DNA of 64,000 bases from Stutzerimonas stutzeri (GCF_002909485.1 NZ_PPXG01000002.1:682001-746000); one strand, 5' to 3'. Positions 7,755 through 15,637 are shown, counted from the first letter of the stretch. Translations and numbers: made by a program. The notes: generated by a model from the letters alone, not told the origin.

Positions 7755-9050
7755 TCAGTGCTGGGTGACGAGGGCGCTGTTGTGCGTTCCATTCTGAGTG
7801 ATGTACGCGGAGTTGCCGTAGCCGGCCTGGGTGGTGATGGCCTCGTTGCCGAAGCCGTGCTGGGTCACCTTAATCAGGTGGTCGGCGCCACTCTGGCTCA
7901 GCACGACGTCGTTCAGGGTGCCTTCCTGGCGGACGGTCGCCAGGTTGTCGCGGCCGTTCTGTTCGATATCGCTGCTGTTGTTCCAGCCATAGCTGACCCC
8001 GACGATTTCATTGTCGGTGCCGTTCTGTACGGCGTTGAGTTCATTGCCGATTCCGTCCTGGTGGAAGTGCAGATCGTTGCCGCGGCCCGTCTGGTCAACG
8101 GACGCAACGTTGTAGCTCCCTTCCTGGATGGTTTTGGCGGTCTGGTTGCGGCCGTCCTGGTACACATCGGCTTCGTTGCTGTTGCCGAACTGCTCGGTGG
8201 TAGCGGTGTTGTTGCCACCGAACCAGCCATTGGTCTGCACGATGCTGGAGTCGTTGCCGGTGCCGTTCTGCAGGACGAATGCGTTTTGCGCATTCCCGCT
8301 CTGGTTCACGTCGACGGTGTTGTTGCTGCCGTCGGACATGACGTAGGCCTCGTGCTGCAGGCCGGTCTGCGAAACCATGGCATCGTTGCGCCAGCCGATC
8401 TGCTCGATTTCGGCAATCGAACCGCTGCTGGCGAGTTGCATGACATGAGCGTCGTTGTCGGTGCCCTGCTGATCGATTGTCGCGCGGTCGATCATGCTGG
8501 CGGCCTGCGTGATGCTGCCGTTGTTCAGATCGCCGTTCTGCGTAAGCGTGGCCTGGCTGGCGTAGCTGGCGGATTGGGTGACAAGACCGTAGTTGTCTTT
8601 GCCGGTCTGGCTGGTGGTGGCGTTGGTCATCGTCGCGGCAGTCTGGAAGGTCTCGGCGACGTTCTTGATACCGTTCTGGTTCTGCGTGGCACCGGTTTTG
8701 TAGGTGCCGGTCTGTTCTACCAGAGCATCGTTGCCCCAGCCGCGCTGGTTCTGCGTCGAGCCGGTCATCACAGCGGCATTCTGCTGGGAATTGGCGACGT
8801 TGAAATTACCGGCCTGGCTTTGCTTGGCGGTCGTATCGTAGGCGCTGTTCTGCTCAATCATCGCGTTATTGCCGAAGCCGCTCTGGCCCTGGGTGGCCAG
8901 GTTGCCCGATCCGCCGCTTTGCAGCACTTCTGCGACGTTGTTGATGCCGAGCTGGTTTTGCTCCGAGGTGTTTTCGGCGGCAAAAGCCTGGGCAGTGGCG
9001 ACGGTCAGAAGGGCTGCTACAAGAGGTTTGAACTTAAACATTTTTGTCAC
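7755..9050 (-). CDS. csgA: CsgA-type curli major subunit, unusually long
   Basis: A 431-residue amyloid subunit. A signal peptide (residues 1-24, ending AQAFA) is followed by about 17.5 tandem curlin repeats with the pattern xxxQxGxxNxAxVxQxGxxxxA. Enteric CsgA is about 151 residues with five repeats, so this is roughly three times longer. The first eight repeats are 23-24 residues long with Ala-rich second turns (QNAAVMTG, QTAATMTN); the following ones are mostly 22 residues with two Gly-Asn turns (GFGNEA, GYGNSA), and repeat 11 carries a longer GWFGGNN loop. Gln and Asn at the stacking positions are kept almost throughout. It is the last gene of the csg operon, 38 bp after csgB, with an ATG start at 9050. 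It would be exported by CsgG and polymerise on CsgB at the surface. Confidence 0.92.
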   Translation of the reverse strand: MTKMFKFKPLVAALLTVATAQAFAAENTSEQNQLGINNVAEVLQSGGSGNLATQGQSGFGNNAMIEQNSAYDTTAKQSQAGNFNVANSQQNAAVMTGSTQNQRGWGNDALVEQTGTYKTGATQNQNGIKNVAETFQTAATMTNATTSQTGKDNYGLVTQSASYASQATLTQNGDLNNGSITQAASMIDRATIDQQGTDNDAHVMQLASSGSIAEIEQIGWRNDAMVSQTGLQHEAYVMSDGSNNTVDVNQSGNAQNAFVLQNGTGNDSSIVQTNGWFGGNNTATTEQFGNSNEADVYQDGRNQTAKTIQEGSYNVASVDQTGRGNDLHFHQDGIGNELNAVQNGTDNEIVGVSYGWNNSSDIEQNGRDNLATVRQEGTLNDVVLSQSGADHLIKVTQHGFGNEAITTQAGYGNSAYITQNGTHNSALVTQH

Positions 9051-9088
9051 TCCATGGATGTTTTAAGTACAGCGGTATTTCCCTGGGA

Positions 9089-9580
9089 TTAGCGGTACTG
9101 GCGAACCACTACCGTCAGACCTTGGCCGCTCTGGCTTACATTGCTGTTATGCCCGCTGCCGGTCTGTTCGATGAGGGCGCGATTGCTTGCGCCCTGTTGT
9201 GCGATGGCGGCGCGGTTGTCCGAGCCGAGCTGTTCGATATGGGCGTCGTTGCCGAAGCCGTCCTGGCTGATCAGCGCCGCGTTTCCCAGGCCGATCTGCT
9301 CGATGGAGGCGCTGTTGGCGTAGCCGCTCTGAATGATGTACGCCTCGAGTTCCGCACCGCTTTGTACGATGCGCCCGGCCATGTCCTGGCCGGATTGCTG
9401 AACGACCGCGAGCGCGCCTTGGGCGCCGGAATGGGGGAGGCTGGGGGAACCGCCGCTGGCGAAGGAAAGTTCGTTGGGCGCGAGATCGGTCGGGGTGGCG
9501 AAGTCTGCATGGCTGTAAGAGGCCAGCAGCAGAACGGCTGGTAAAAGCAGGTCATGCGCAATCCGTTGCGAGCGGGTCAT
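9089..9580 (-). CDS. csgB: CsgB-type curli nucleator (minor subunit)
   Basis: A 163-residue secreted protein. After a signal peptide (about residues 1-25, ending SYSHA) and a roughly 30-residue Ser/Pro-rich linker come about 4.5 curlin repeats (YIIQSGYANSASIEQIGLGN, LISQDGFGNDAHIEQLGSDN and so on). The last repeat is irregular and ends in a basic tail (VVVRQYR), as in enteric CsgB, whose divergent fifth repeat anchors the fibre. The frame is open upstream to 9733, but the ATG at 9580 has AGGA upstream and precedes the signal peptide directly. It lies 38 bp before csgA and 20 bp after a small ORF. Confidence 0.88.
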   Translation of the reverse strand: MTRSQRIAHDLLLPAVLLLASYSHADFATPTDLAPNELSFASGGSPSLPHSGAQGALAVVQQSGQDMAGRIVQSGAELEAYIIQSGYANSASIEQIGLGNAALISQDGFGNDAHIEQLGSDNRAAIAQQGASNRALIEQTGSGHNSNVSQSGQGLTVVVRQYR

Positions 9581-9600
9581 GGCGTCCTGTCCTGATGGGC

Positions 9601-9789
9601 TCAGATGTCGCCATATTTGCCCTGAATCGGGTCGGCGACCATCCATCCAATGATTGAAAGTGCGGTGATCTGGTGCGTGATGGGTAGTGACAGGCGTTGT
9701 TCGTCGGCGATCTGCAGAACATCGTTGGCGCATTTGCGTGCATGGACCCGCCTACGGCATCGCCATGGGGCGTGCCGCAAACAGGTCAT
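9601..9789 (-). CDS. Small ORF between csgG and csgB, unknown
   Basis: 62 codons from an ATG at 9789, or 75 from an ATG at 9828. The last 44 residues look protein-like (KCANDVLQIADEQRLSLPIT, then HQITALSIIGWMVADPIQGK) with pseudomonad-like codon choice, whereas the first 15 are Arg/Cys-rich and less convincing. It stops 20 bp before csgB, a normal operon spacing, on the same strand. No clear ribosome-binding site precedes either ATG. It is not recognisably CsgC or CsgH. It may be a real accessory curli gene, a decayed gene whose start is lost, or chance. Confidence 0.4.
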   Translation of the reverse strand: MTCLRHAPWRCRRRVHARKCANDVLQIADEQRLSLPITHQITALSIIGWMVADPIQGKYGDI

Positions 9790-9817
9790 CGAGACGGGTT
9801 TTCGTAGAAGGTAAACT

Positions 9818-9840
9818 CTCGTCGGCATCGCGCCGACGAG
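9818..9840 (-). terminator. Hairpin after csgG, possible attenuator before csgB
   Basis: CTCGTCGGC / GCCGACGAG, a perfect 9-bp stem with a 5-nt loop, starts 5 bp after the csgG stop. The minus strand continues AGTTTACC, so only a weak T-tract. It may partly stop transcription from csgDEFG, or protect the transcript end. Confidence 0.5.
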
Positions 9841-9845
9841 GCGCC

Positions 9846-10676
9846 TCAGTTCAGTTTGCTCAAATACTTGCTCAGTTCCGGATGCTCGCTGCCGTGGCCT
9901 TCGGCGGTCTGCCAAAGGCGTCGATCGACACCTTGGGCGATAAGGTGCGCAACGGCGGCCTCGATCGCGGAAAGCACGCAGAGCTGCGCTGGCTCGTTGG
10001 TGGTGTAACCCGCCTCGGCTTCGAGCAGTTCCTTGAACTCGATGAACTTGTAGACGTTGGCGCTGCGGCCGACGGAGAAAATCGTCTTGGTGGTCATCAC
10101 GTTCGACAGCACTCTGCCGCTGCGCACGTCGATGGCTCGCAGGTTCACCGTGACCTGATCGACGCGGTATTCCTGGGAAAGCCCGATACCGAGGTAACGC
10201 GCACCCTGGCCGCCGCTGCGCACGTTGGTTTCGTAGGCGACGATGGCGCCTTCCATGATGATGTTCGCTGCCAGTAGTGATGGCAGCTCGGACTGGATGT
10301 TCGGTGCGACATCCGGCTTGGCCTGCGATGCGCGGATGATTTTGCGTTCGGTCAGTACGTTCTGCAGACCTTCTCGCTCGAGCACCACGAACCAGCCGCT
10401 GGCTTGCATGGCATCGACCAGCATGCTCGCTGCGCCCTGGGTCACCGCGGTGGAGAACGAGCTGGCCGGGGTAGGCTTGTACTGGCCAGTCTGGTCGCGG
10501 AAGCCGTACACCGCAGCCACCAACGGGCCTTTCGGGCGCGGCAGCGCCAGCAGGTCCTGATAGGTCGAAGTACGTGGGGTCAGGGTTGGCGGGTGTTGGT
10601 CGGCAGACATGGGCTCGCGTACGGCGCAACCTTGAAGTACAGCCATCATCCCTATGGCTACGAATAGGCTTCTCAT
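9846..10676 (-). CDS. csgG: CsgG curli secretion channel lipoprotein
   Basis: 276 residues, essentially the length of enteric CsgG (277). A lipoprotein signal with lipobox LQGC puts the lipidated Cys at residue 17. Family landmarks follow: LLALPRPKGPLVAAVYGFRD, FSTAVTQGAASMLVDAM, WFVVLEREGLQNVLTERKII, LLAANIIMEGAIVAYETN and ARYLGIG. CsgG forms a nonameric outer-membrane pore that exports CsgA and CsgB. The ATG at 10676 has AGGAGA 9 nt upstream. It follows csgF by 20 bp. Confidence 0.95.
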   Translation of the reverse strand: MRSLFVAIGMMAVLQGCAVREPMSADQHPPTLTPRTSTYQDLLALPRPKGPLVAAVYGFRDQTGQYKPTPASSFSTAVTQGAASMLVDAMQASGWFVVLEREGLQNVLTERKIIRASQAKPDVAPNIQSELPSLLAANIIMEGAIVAYETNVRSGGQGARYLGIGLSQEYRVDQVTVNLRAIDVRSGRVLSNVMTTKTIFSVGRSANVYKFIEFKELLEAEAGYTTNEPAQLCVLSAIEAAVAHLIAQGVDRRLWQTAEGHGSEHPELSKYLSKLN

Positions 10677-10696
10677 GGCCTTTGTTTCTCCTGGGG

Positions 10697-11113
10697 TCAG
10701 TTCTGTCCGACGATGATTTCGGATATTTCGCCGGTGAGGCGGTCTTTAATTTCCACGATCAGCATGCCGGCATCGCCGTTGTAGACGCGCACGATAAAGT
10801 CGTCGGTGGTAACCATGCCGGTCTTGCCATCCTTCACACCGTTGAGCAGGTCGCCCAGCACGCGCGACTCCAGCTGGCTGGTGAACCGATCCAGCGCGGA
10901 CTGATTGCCCAGCAACGATGAGCGGTCCAGCGCGTCGGGGTCCTTCTTCTTGTTCTGCGCCTGGGCGTTACCCAACAGCCAGGCGCCGTTTAGCGGGCTG
11001 CCGCCGAAGGAGGGGTTGACCGGCGTGTACACCAGTTCGGTGGCGCTGGCGCCGGCGCTTAGCAGCATGCCGCCGAGCAGCGCGCCGAGAGTCTTGCGGG
11101 TGAGCTGTTTCAT
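10697..11113 (-). CDS. csgF: CsgF curli assembly factor
   Basis: 138 residues, matching the family length. A signal peptide (about 1-24, ending GASA) is followed by the diagnostic mature N-terminus TELVYTPVNPSFGGSPLNG, the segment known in E. coli to insert into the CsgG pore. The remainder (QNKKKDP, DRFTSQLESRVLGDLLNG, DGDAGM-type C-terminal domain) fits CsgF. It couples secreted CsgB nucleator to CsgG at the surface. The start codon overlaps the csgE stop by 4 bp (ATGA), indicating translational coupling. Confidence 0.95.
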   Translation of the reverse strand: MKQLTRKTLGALLGGMLLSAGASATELVYTPVNPSFGGSPLNGAWLLGNAQAQNKKKDPDALDRSSLLGNQSALDRFTSQLESRVLGDLLNGVKDGKTGMVTTDDFIVRVYNGDAGMLIVEIKDRLTGEISEIIVGQN

Positions 11114-11493
11114 AACTCGTCCTTGGCCATGTCAATGTTGTCTTCGAACAGCGCTTCGATCTTGCGCCGGTTGATTTCCTGCACCACGAAATCGGCCGCC
11201 TCGTAGGCCGGCTCCTTCATGTCCGCCACGTTGGGCTGCAGGAACCGGCGATACAGCGTCTGGTTCTCGTGTTCCACCCACACCAGAACCCCCCAGCGGG
11301 CTGAGGGCCTTTCCTTGATGGCGAGGTTGAAGTCCAGACCGCTGATGTCGTTCAGACGTTCGCAGAAGCGCACGTAGAATTCGTGACCGGAGCGGGAGAT
11401 CGTGTTGTTGGTGATGAAACCCTGCAGTTCGGCTTCGTCGGCGTGAGCAGACAGGCCTAACAGCAGCAGAAGCAGTGCGGCGGTGCGTGTCAC
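11110..11493 (-). CDS. csgE: CsgE curli secretion specificity factor, GTG start
   Basis: 127 residues from a GTG at 11493 that overlaps the csgD stop as GTGA. The open frame extends to 11730, but the signal peptide TRTAALLLLLLGLSAHA begins right after this GTG. The mature part (ELQGFITNNTISRSGHEFYV, then FNLAIKERPSARWG, VWVEHEN and a Glu/Asp-rich end) is typical of CsgE, the periplasmic cap of CsgG that passes CsgA into the pore. It overlaps both csgD and csgF by 4 bp. Confidence 0.92.
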   Translation of the reverse strand: MTRTAALLLLLLGLSAHADEAELQGFITNNTISRSGHEFYVRFCERLNDISGLDFNLAIKERPSARWGVLVWVEHENQTLYRRFLQPNVADMKEPAYEAADFVVQEINRRKIEALFEDNIDMAKDEL

Positions 11494-12146
11494 GACACCG
11501 CCTCGCCGACGTGGGCCAGCACCAGCGACGCACCCTGTGCGCGGTTGCTGGCGCCGAGCTTGCGCAGGGCGTTGTGCACATGGCTTTTGATGGTATGGAT
11601 GCTCAGGTGCAGCTTTTCGCCAATGGCTGCGTTGGACAGGCCCTGGCCAGCGAGCGCCAGAATCTGTTTTTCGCGCAGGGTCAGCTCGTCGATTACCTGA
11701 TGCGCGTTGCTGAGCTGGCGGTAGCGACACAGCAGCGCTTCCATCAACTGCCGGGGCAGCCAGTCGCCGCCGGCAAGCATCGCCTGGACGCCGCGTACGA
11801 AGATGTTGCGCGGGGTTGCGCGGTAGAACACGCCGCGGATCCAGGGGTGCGTTTCGACTAGCCGTCTTGCCTGATCCGGTTGTGCATTGATCAGCGCCAT
11901 GGGGGCATCGCCGAATTGCCGGAGCAGATGCACGCAGGCGTCACGGTCAAAGCTGGCCACATCAAGCAGGATCAACGCCGCATCAGCCTGTTCGGGACGC
12001 GGTGCGATCATGTGGACGAGGGTGCAGTCGGGGCCATCGTGCAGATGCTGGCGTAGCGTGCTGTGAAGCAGCCTGCTGGCAGAGAGCAGCATTACGCGAG
12101 GTTGGGCGGGCTGATAGGCCGACACGGCTTGATCTTTCATTCGCAT
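11490..12146 (-). CDS. csgD: CsgD-type LuxR-family curli regulator
   Basis: 218 residues (enteric CsgD has 216). An N-terminal receiver-like domain (ADAALILLDVASFDRDAC) lacks the obvious full acidic pocket of response regulators. A C-terminal LuxR HTH covers about residues 152-215, with LTLREKQILALAGQGLSNAA and HLSIHTIKSHVHNALRKLGA. CsgD activates curli structural genes in enteric bacteria. Here it heads the same transcript as all other csg genes instead of being divergent from csgBA, so positive autoregulation of the whole operon is plausible. ATG at 12146. Confidence 0.9.
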   Translation of the reverse strand: MRMKDQAVSAYQPAQPRVMLLSASRLLHSTLRQHLHDGPDCTLVHMIAPRPEQADAALILLDVASFDRDACVHLLRQFGDAPMALINAQPDQARRLVETHPWIRGVFYRATPRNIFVRGVQAMLAGGDWLPRQLMEALLCRYRQLSNAHQVIDELTLREKQILALAGQGLSNAAIGEKLHLSIHTIKSHVHNALRKLGASNRAQGASLVLAHVGEAVS

Positions 12147-12387
12147 GTCCTTTGCTGAATGGTGATAGGAGTCCTTGATTTCTTGTACTCGTCTGATGTC
12201 ACGTTACGGTGCGCACTTGAAAATAGTTCAGCTATGCGACAAAAAAAAGTCAAAAACATAAATTAGTGTCAGCTTACCGACGAATAGGGTGCGAGAGAAT
12301 TTTCTGGCAGTGTTCTGGCATTGCTCCTAAAGTCCGCTTTTCTCAATGGAACGGCCGTAACTGCGGCCAATGTGGATGGAAATCGTC
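12147..12387. promoter_or_regulatory. Divergent csgD / lysE-like control region
   Basis: 241 bp between csgD (minus) and the LysE gene (plus). It is markedly AT-rich compared with its surroundings, with an A-tract at 12241-12263, as expected for a bent, IHF- or H-NS-type regulated csgD promoter. No individual -35/-10 pair stands out. Confidence 0.45.
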
Positions 12388-13023
12388 ATGGCTGATCCGC
12401 TTTTCTGGCTGGTGTTTTTCTCGGCGGCGCTGGCGCTGAACCTGTCGCCTGGGCCGGATCTGCTCTACGTGATTTCGCGCACCCTGAGTGGCGGTCGTCG
12501 CATCGGCATCATTTCCGCCTGTGGCGTATGCAGCGGAGCGCTGGTGCACGTGGCGTTCGCCGCGCTGGGCATCTCGGCCATCCTCGCCACTTCGGCGCTG
12601 GCGTTTACGGTGGTCAAGTACGTCGGTGCTGCCTATCTGCTTCATCTCGGCTATCAGGCACTGCGCTCGGCCGGCGGCGGAACCGTGCTGGCCCTCAAGG
12701 CGGCGCCGCGAGCGTCCGCCTGGAAAGCCTATCGCCAGGGCGTGCTGGTCGATCTGCTGAATCCCAAGGCGGCGATTTTCTTCATGGCTTTCCTGCCTCA
12801 GTTCGTCCGCCCCGAGCATGGCTCCGTACCGCTGCAGCTGCTGGTTCTCGGCGTGCTGGTGGTCGTGGTGGCGATCATCATCGAGTGCATTGTGGTGCTG
12901 CTGGCTGCTCGCGCCACCCAGGCGCTGCGCGCCAATCCGGCCATAAGCCAGTGGCTGGACCGGGCGCTGGGCTCGATGCTCATCGCGCTGGGTATTCGCC
13001 TGGGCTTGAGCGAACGCCTCTGA
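12388..13023 (+). CDS. LysE/RhtB-family amino-acid exporter
   Basis: A 211-residue inner-membrane protein with about six hydrophobic segments. The family signature lies at the N-terminus (ALNLSPGPDLLYVISRTLSG) and the second conserved block is QGVLVDLLNPKAAIFFMAFLPQF at about residues 118-140. Members export amino acids such as lysine, threonine or homoserine lactone; the substrate here is not predictable. Two ATGs lie upstream in frame (12370 and 12376), but the one at 12388 has GGAA 8 nt before it and puts the first helix in the usual place. Confidence 0.9.
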   Translation: MADPLFWLVFFSAALALNLSPGPDLLYVISRTLSGGRRIGIISACGVCSGALVHVAFAALGISAILATSALAFTVVKYVGAAYLLHLGYQALRSAGGGTVLALKAAPRASAWKAYRQGVLVDLLNPKAAIFFMAFLPQFVRPEHGSVPLQLLVLGVLVVVVAIIIECIVVLLAARATQALRANPAISQWLDRALGSMLIALGIRLGLSERL

Positions 13024-13098
13024 AAGGGAATTGATCGCCCCTGCGCGGCTCTCATGAGAGAAGGGCAGCCCTTCGGCAGCCCATGATGGGAGCTGTGT

Positions 13099-13554
13099 AT
13101 GTCTCAGCAGAGCAAGAACACCTCGGCCAGCCTGATTCCCTGTCTGCGCTATCGCGACGTGGACAAGGCCATCGACTGGTTGTGCCACGCCTTTGGTTTC
13201 GAGTGCCAGCGCCTGTACCGCGACGTACAGGTCGGCATCACCCACGCACAGCTCGCATTCGGCAACGGCATGCTGATGGTCGGGCCGGTGGTGGATTCCG
13301 AATACGGCCGTCAGCTGCGCCAGCCCGACGAGATCGGTGGCGCGTCGACCCAGGGCATCTATGTGATCGTCAACAGTGCCGATGCGCTCTACGCCCAGGC
13401 CAAGGCGGCCGGGGCGCAGGTCGTCGTCGAACTCAAGGACGAGGACTACGGTGGGCGTGGTTTCACCTGCCGAGACCCTGAAGGGCATCTGTGGAGCTTT
13501 GGTACGTACGATCCCTGGGCGGACGAAGCGGCGGGTAGCGTCGCCCAGGCGTGA
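13099..13554 (+). CDS. VOC-family (glyoxalase-fold) protein
   Basis: 151 residues. Paired beta-alpha-beta modules of the vicinal-oxygen-chelate fold are visible: SLIPCLRYRDVDKAIDWLCH at the start, a middle GIYVIVNSADALYAQAK, and the C-terminal GGRGFTCRDPEGHLWSFGTY, which holds the usual metal-ligand Glu. Relatives include glyoxalases, dioxygenases and antibiotic-binding proteins; the PhnB/YdcJ-type subgroup often has no known activity. ATG at 13099 follows GGGAG. It stands between the exporter and the SDR gene. Confidence 0.85.
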   Translation: MSQQSKNTSASLIPCLRYRDVDKAIDWLCHAFGFECQRLYRDVQVGITHAQLAFGNGMLMVGPVVDSEYGRQLRQPDEIGGASTQGIYVIVNSADALYAQAKAAGAQVVVELKDEDYGGRGFTCRDPEGHLWSFGTYDPWADEAAGSVAQA

Positions 13555-13656
13555 GTACGGCTTTGCGTGCCGGGTAGCGCGCCGACCATCGGGGGGAATG
13601 TTCGGCGTGACGCCGCTGTCAGCTTAACTACGACAGTAGACTGCGGAGGAACGACG

Positions 13657-14631
13657 ATGGCCTATGGAAAACTCTACGGTGCCCTGGTGGTGCTGACCGG
13701 CGCATCCAGCGGTATCGGTCGCGCCGCGGCCCAGGCGTTTGCCCGCCAGGGCGCGCGACTGGTGCTCGCAGCACGCGACGCCGAGGCGTTGGCGGAAACC
13801 GCCGATGAGTGCCGGGCGCTCGGTGGCGAAGTCCTAGTGGTAGCCACCGACGTCACCCATAGCGACGAGGTCGAAGCGCTGGCCAGCGCCGCGGCGGAGT
13901 TTGGTCAGGGGCGCATCGATGTGTGGATCAACAACGCCGGGATCGGCGCGGTCGGGGCGTTCGACGAGACGCCACTGGATGCCCATGAACAGGTGGTGCA
14001 GACCGATCTGCTCGGCTATCTGCGCGGCGCCCATGTGGTGCTGCCGTACTTCAAGCAGCAGCAGAGTGGTGTGCTGATCAATACGCTGTCGGTTGGCAGC
14101 TGGGTAGCGCAGCCGTTCGCGGCGGCCTATTCGGCCAGCAAGTTCGGCCTGCGTGGTTTGTCCCAGGCGCTGCGCGGCGAACTGGGCGCCTGGCCGGGGA
14201 TTCACATCTGCGATGTGTATCCCGGCATCGTCGATACCCCCGGCTTTCGCGACGGCGGCAACTACGCCGGGCGCTCGTTGCAGCCGCCACCACCGCTGCT
14301 CGATCCGCGTCAGGTGGCCGACGCCATGGTCAGTCTGGCCCTGCATCCGCGTCACACCACGTCGGTCGGGGCGACTGCCACAGTGCTGCGCCTGGCGCAC
14401 TTCCTCACCCCGGGCTTCGATCGTATCAATGGACTGCTGACCGGTTTCGCACTTGGCCGCGCGCAGCGAGTGGCGCCTTCGTCAGGCAACCTCTTTCATC
14501 CGCCGCTGGGCCAGCGGCGCATCGATGGCGGCTGGCGCTCGTCGCCGGATGATGACAAGTGCTGGCTGTTGCTCGGCGGCGTCGCAGCCGGATTGATCGG
14601 CCTTGGAGTGTGCCTGGCGCGGCGGCGCTGA
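13657..14631 (+). CDS. SDR-family oxidoreductase with C-terminal hydrophobic tail
   Basis: 324 residues. A classical short-chain dehydrogenase Rossmann domain: cofactor loop LTGASSGIGRAA (residues about 14-25), NNAGIG, catalytic Ser in INTLSVGSW and YSASKFG (the YxxxK pair). The C-terminus adds about 70 residues, ending in a predicted transmembrane helix (CWLLLGGVAAGLIGLGVCLA) and a RRR tail, so the enzyme is probably membrane-anchored. The chosen ATG follows GGAGGAACGACG, a strong ribosome-binding site; an in-frame start at 13567 is less likely. The substrate is unknown. Confidence 0.88.
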   Translation: MAYGKLYGALVVLTGASSGIGRAAAQAFARQGARLVLAARDAEALAETADECRALGGEVLVVATDVTHSDEVEALASAAAEFGQGRIDVWINNAGIGAVGAFDETPLDAHEQVVQTDLLGYLRGAHVVLPYFKQQQSGVLINTLSVGSWVAQPFAAAYSASKFGLRGLSQALRGELGAWPGIHICDVYPGIVDTPGFRDGGNYAGRSLQPPPPLLDPRQVADAMVSLALHPRHTTSVGATATVLRLAHFLTPGFDRINGLLTGFALGRAQRVAPSSGNLFHPPLGQRRIDGGWRSSPDDDKCWLLLGGVAAGLIGLGVCLARRR

Positions 14632-14638
14632 TCCGCTG

Positions 14639-15565
14639 TCAGCGCACCTTCGGCGCGGCACTGACGCCTTCCAGCGTGGCGAAGGAGGTGTCCTTGGCGG
14701 TCAGCAGGAAGTCGCGCATGAAGGGCGAATCGAGCATGTCGGCACGGATGCCAGCATAGAGCGTGGCAAACAGACCCTTGTCGCCCAGGCGTTTGGCGGT
14801 GACGTAGCCGCGCGAGCTGTATTCGTGCAGCGCCCAGTTCGGCAGCGAGCAGACGCCGCGCCCCGATGCCACCAGTTGCATCATCATCACCGTGAGTTCA
14901 GAAGTGCGCACCTGCGCGGGTTCGATATCCGCCGGTTCGAGGAAGCGGGTGAAGATATCCAGACGGTCGCGCTCGATGGGGTAGGTGATCAGCGTTTCGC
15001 TGGCCAGGTCCTCCGGGCGGATGTACGGCCGCGCGGCCAGTGCGTGCTGGTTCGCCACCGCCAGCAGCGCCTCGTAGGTGAACAGCGGCACATAGGTGAT
15101 ACCCGGCAGCTCCAGCGGATCGGAGGTGACTACCAGATCGAGATCACCGCGCGCCAAGGCCGGCAGCGGGGCGAAGGAAAAGCCCGAGGCCAGATCCAGC
15201 TCGACTTCAGGCCAGGCATCGCGGAACTGGTCGATCGTTGGCATCAACCACTGGAAGCAGCTGTGGCACTCGATGGCCATGTGCAGGCGCCCGGCCGTGC
15301 CGCCGGCAAGGCGCGCGAGATCCCGCTCGGCACCCCGCAGCTGCGGCAACATCAGGTCTGCCAGCTGTAGCAGGCGCAAGCCGGCGCTGGTGAAACGCAC
15401 CGGGCGGGTCTTGCGCACGAAGAGCTGCAGGCCGAGGCGTTCTTCCAACTCCTTGAACTGATGAGAAAGCGCCGACTGCGTCAGATGCAGGCGTTCGGCG
15501 GCTTCGACGAGACTGTCGGTTTCCCGAAGTGCATGAAGCGTCTTCAGGTGACGAATTTCCAGCAT
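14639..15565 (-). CDS. metR: MetR, LysR-family activator of methionine synthesis
   Basis: 308 residues. The N-terminal HTH begins immediately (MLEIRHLKTLHALRETDSLV, then AAERLHLTQSALSHQFKELE) as in E. coli MetR, and the effector domain carries the conserved MAIECHSCFQWLMPTI motif. MetR uses homocysteine as coactivator for metE and metH. It lies on the minus strand with an exoD-like gene between it and metE; a MetR-box-like site precedes metE and a second partial one precedes metR. ATG at 15565. Confidence 0.92.
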   Translation of the reverse strand: MLEIRHLKTLHALRETDSLVEAAERLHLTQSALSHQFKELEERLGLQLFVRKTRPVRFTSAGLRLLQLADLMLPQLRGAERDLARLAGGTAGRLHMAIECHSCFQWLMPTIDQFRDAWPEVELDLASGFSFAPLPALARGDLDLVVTSDPLELPGITYVPLFTYEALLAVANQHALAARPYIRPEDLASETLITYPIERDRLDIFTRFLEPADIEPAQVRTSELTVMMMQLVASGRGVCSLPNWALHEYSSRGYVTAKRLGDKGLFATLYAGIRADMLDSPFMRDFLLTAKDTSFATLEGVSAAPKVR

Positions 15566-15637
15566 GCCGAACTACCTTGCGAGGCGGGACTGATTGCGGC
15601 CGTGGCCAACAGGCAGGCGTCCCGGAATGGATATGCA

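Noticed and set aside
7755..9050. Regular spacing of similar segments suggested a tandem repeat or CRISPR array
   Set aside because: The segments are coding repeats of about 66-69 bp with strong amino-acid conservation but varied codons; no identical direct repeats with unique spacers.
7758..9092. Long plus-strand open frame of 444 codons opposite csgA
   Set aside because: It is a mirror of the repetitive, GC-rich csgA gene; its translation is Val/Gly/Ala-rich with no domain. csgA is supported by motif, signal peptide and operon context.
9680..9710. Possible sigma-54 promoter (TGGCGC...TGC) in the csgG-csgB gap
   Set aside because: The spacing between the GG and GC elements does not fit the -24/-12 form, and it points opposite to csgB.
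12343..13488. Minus-strand open frame of 381 codons across the LysE and VOC genes
   Set aside because: Translation is His/Arg/Gln-rich low-quality sequence, overlapping two well-recognised genes on the opposite strand.
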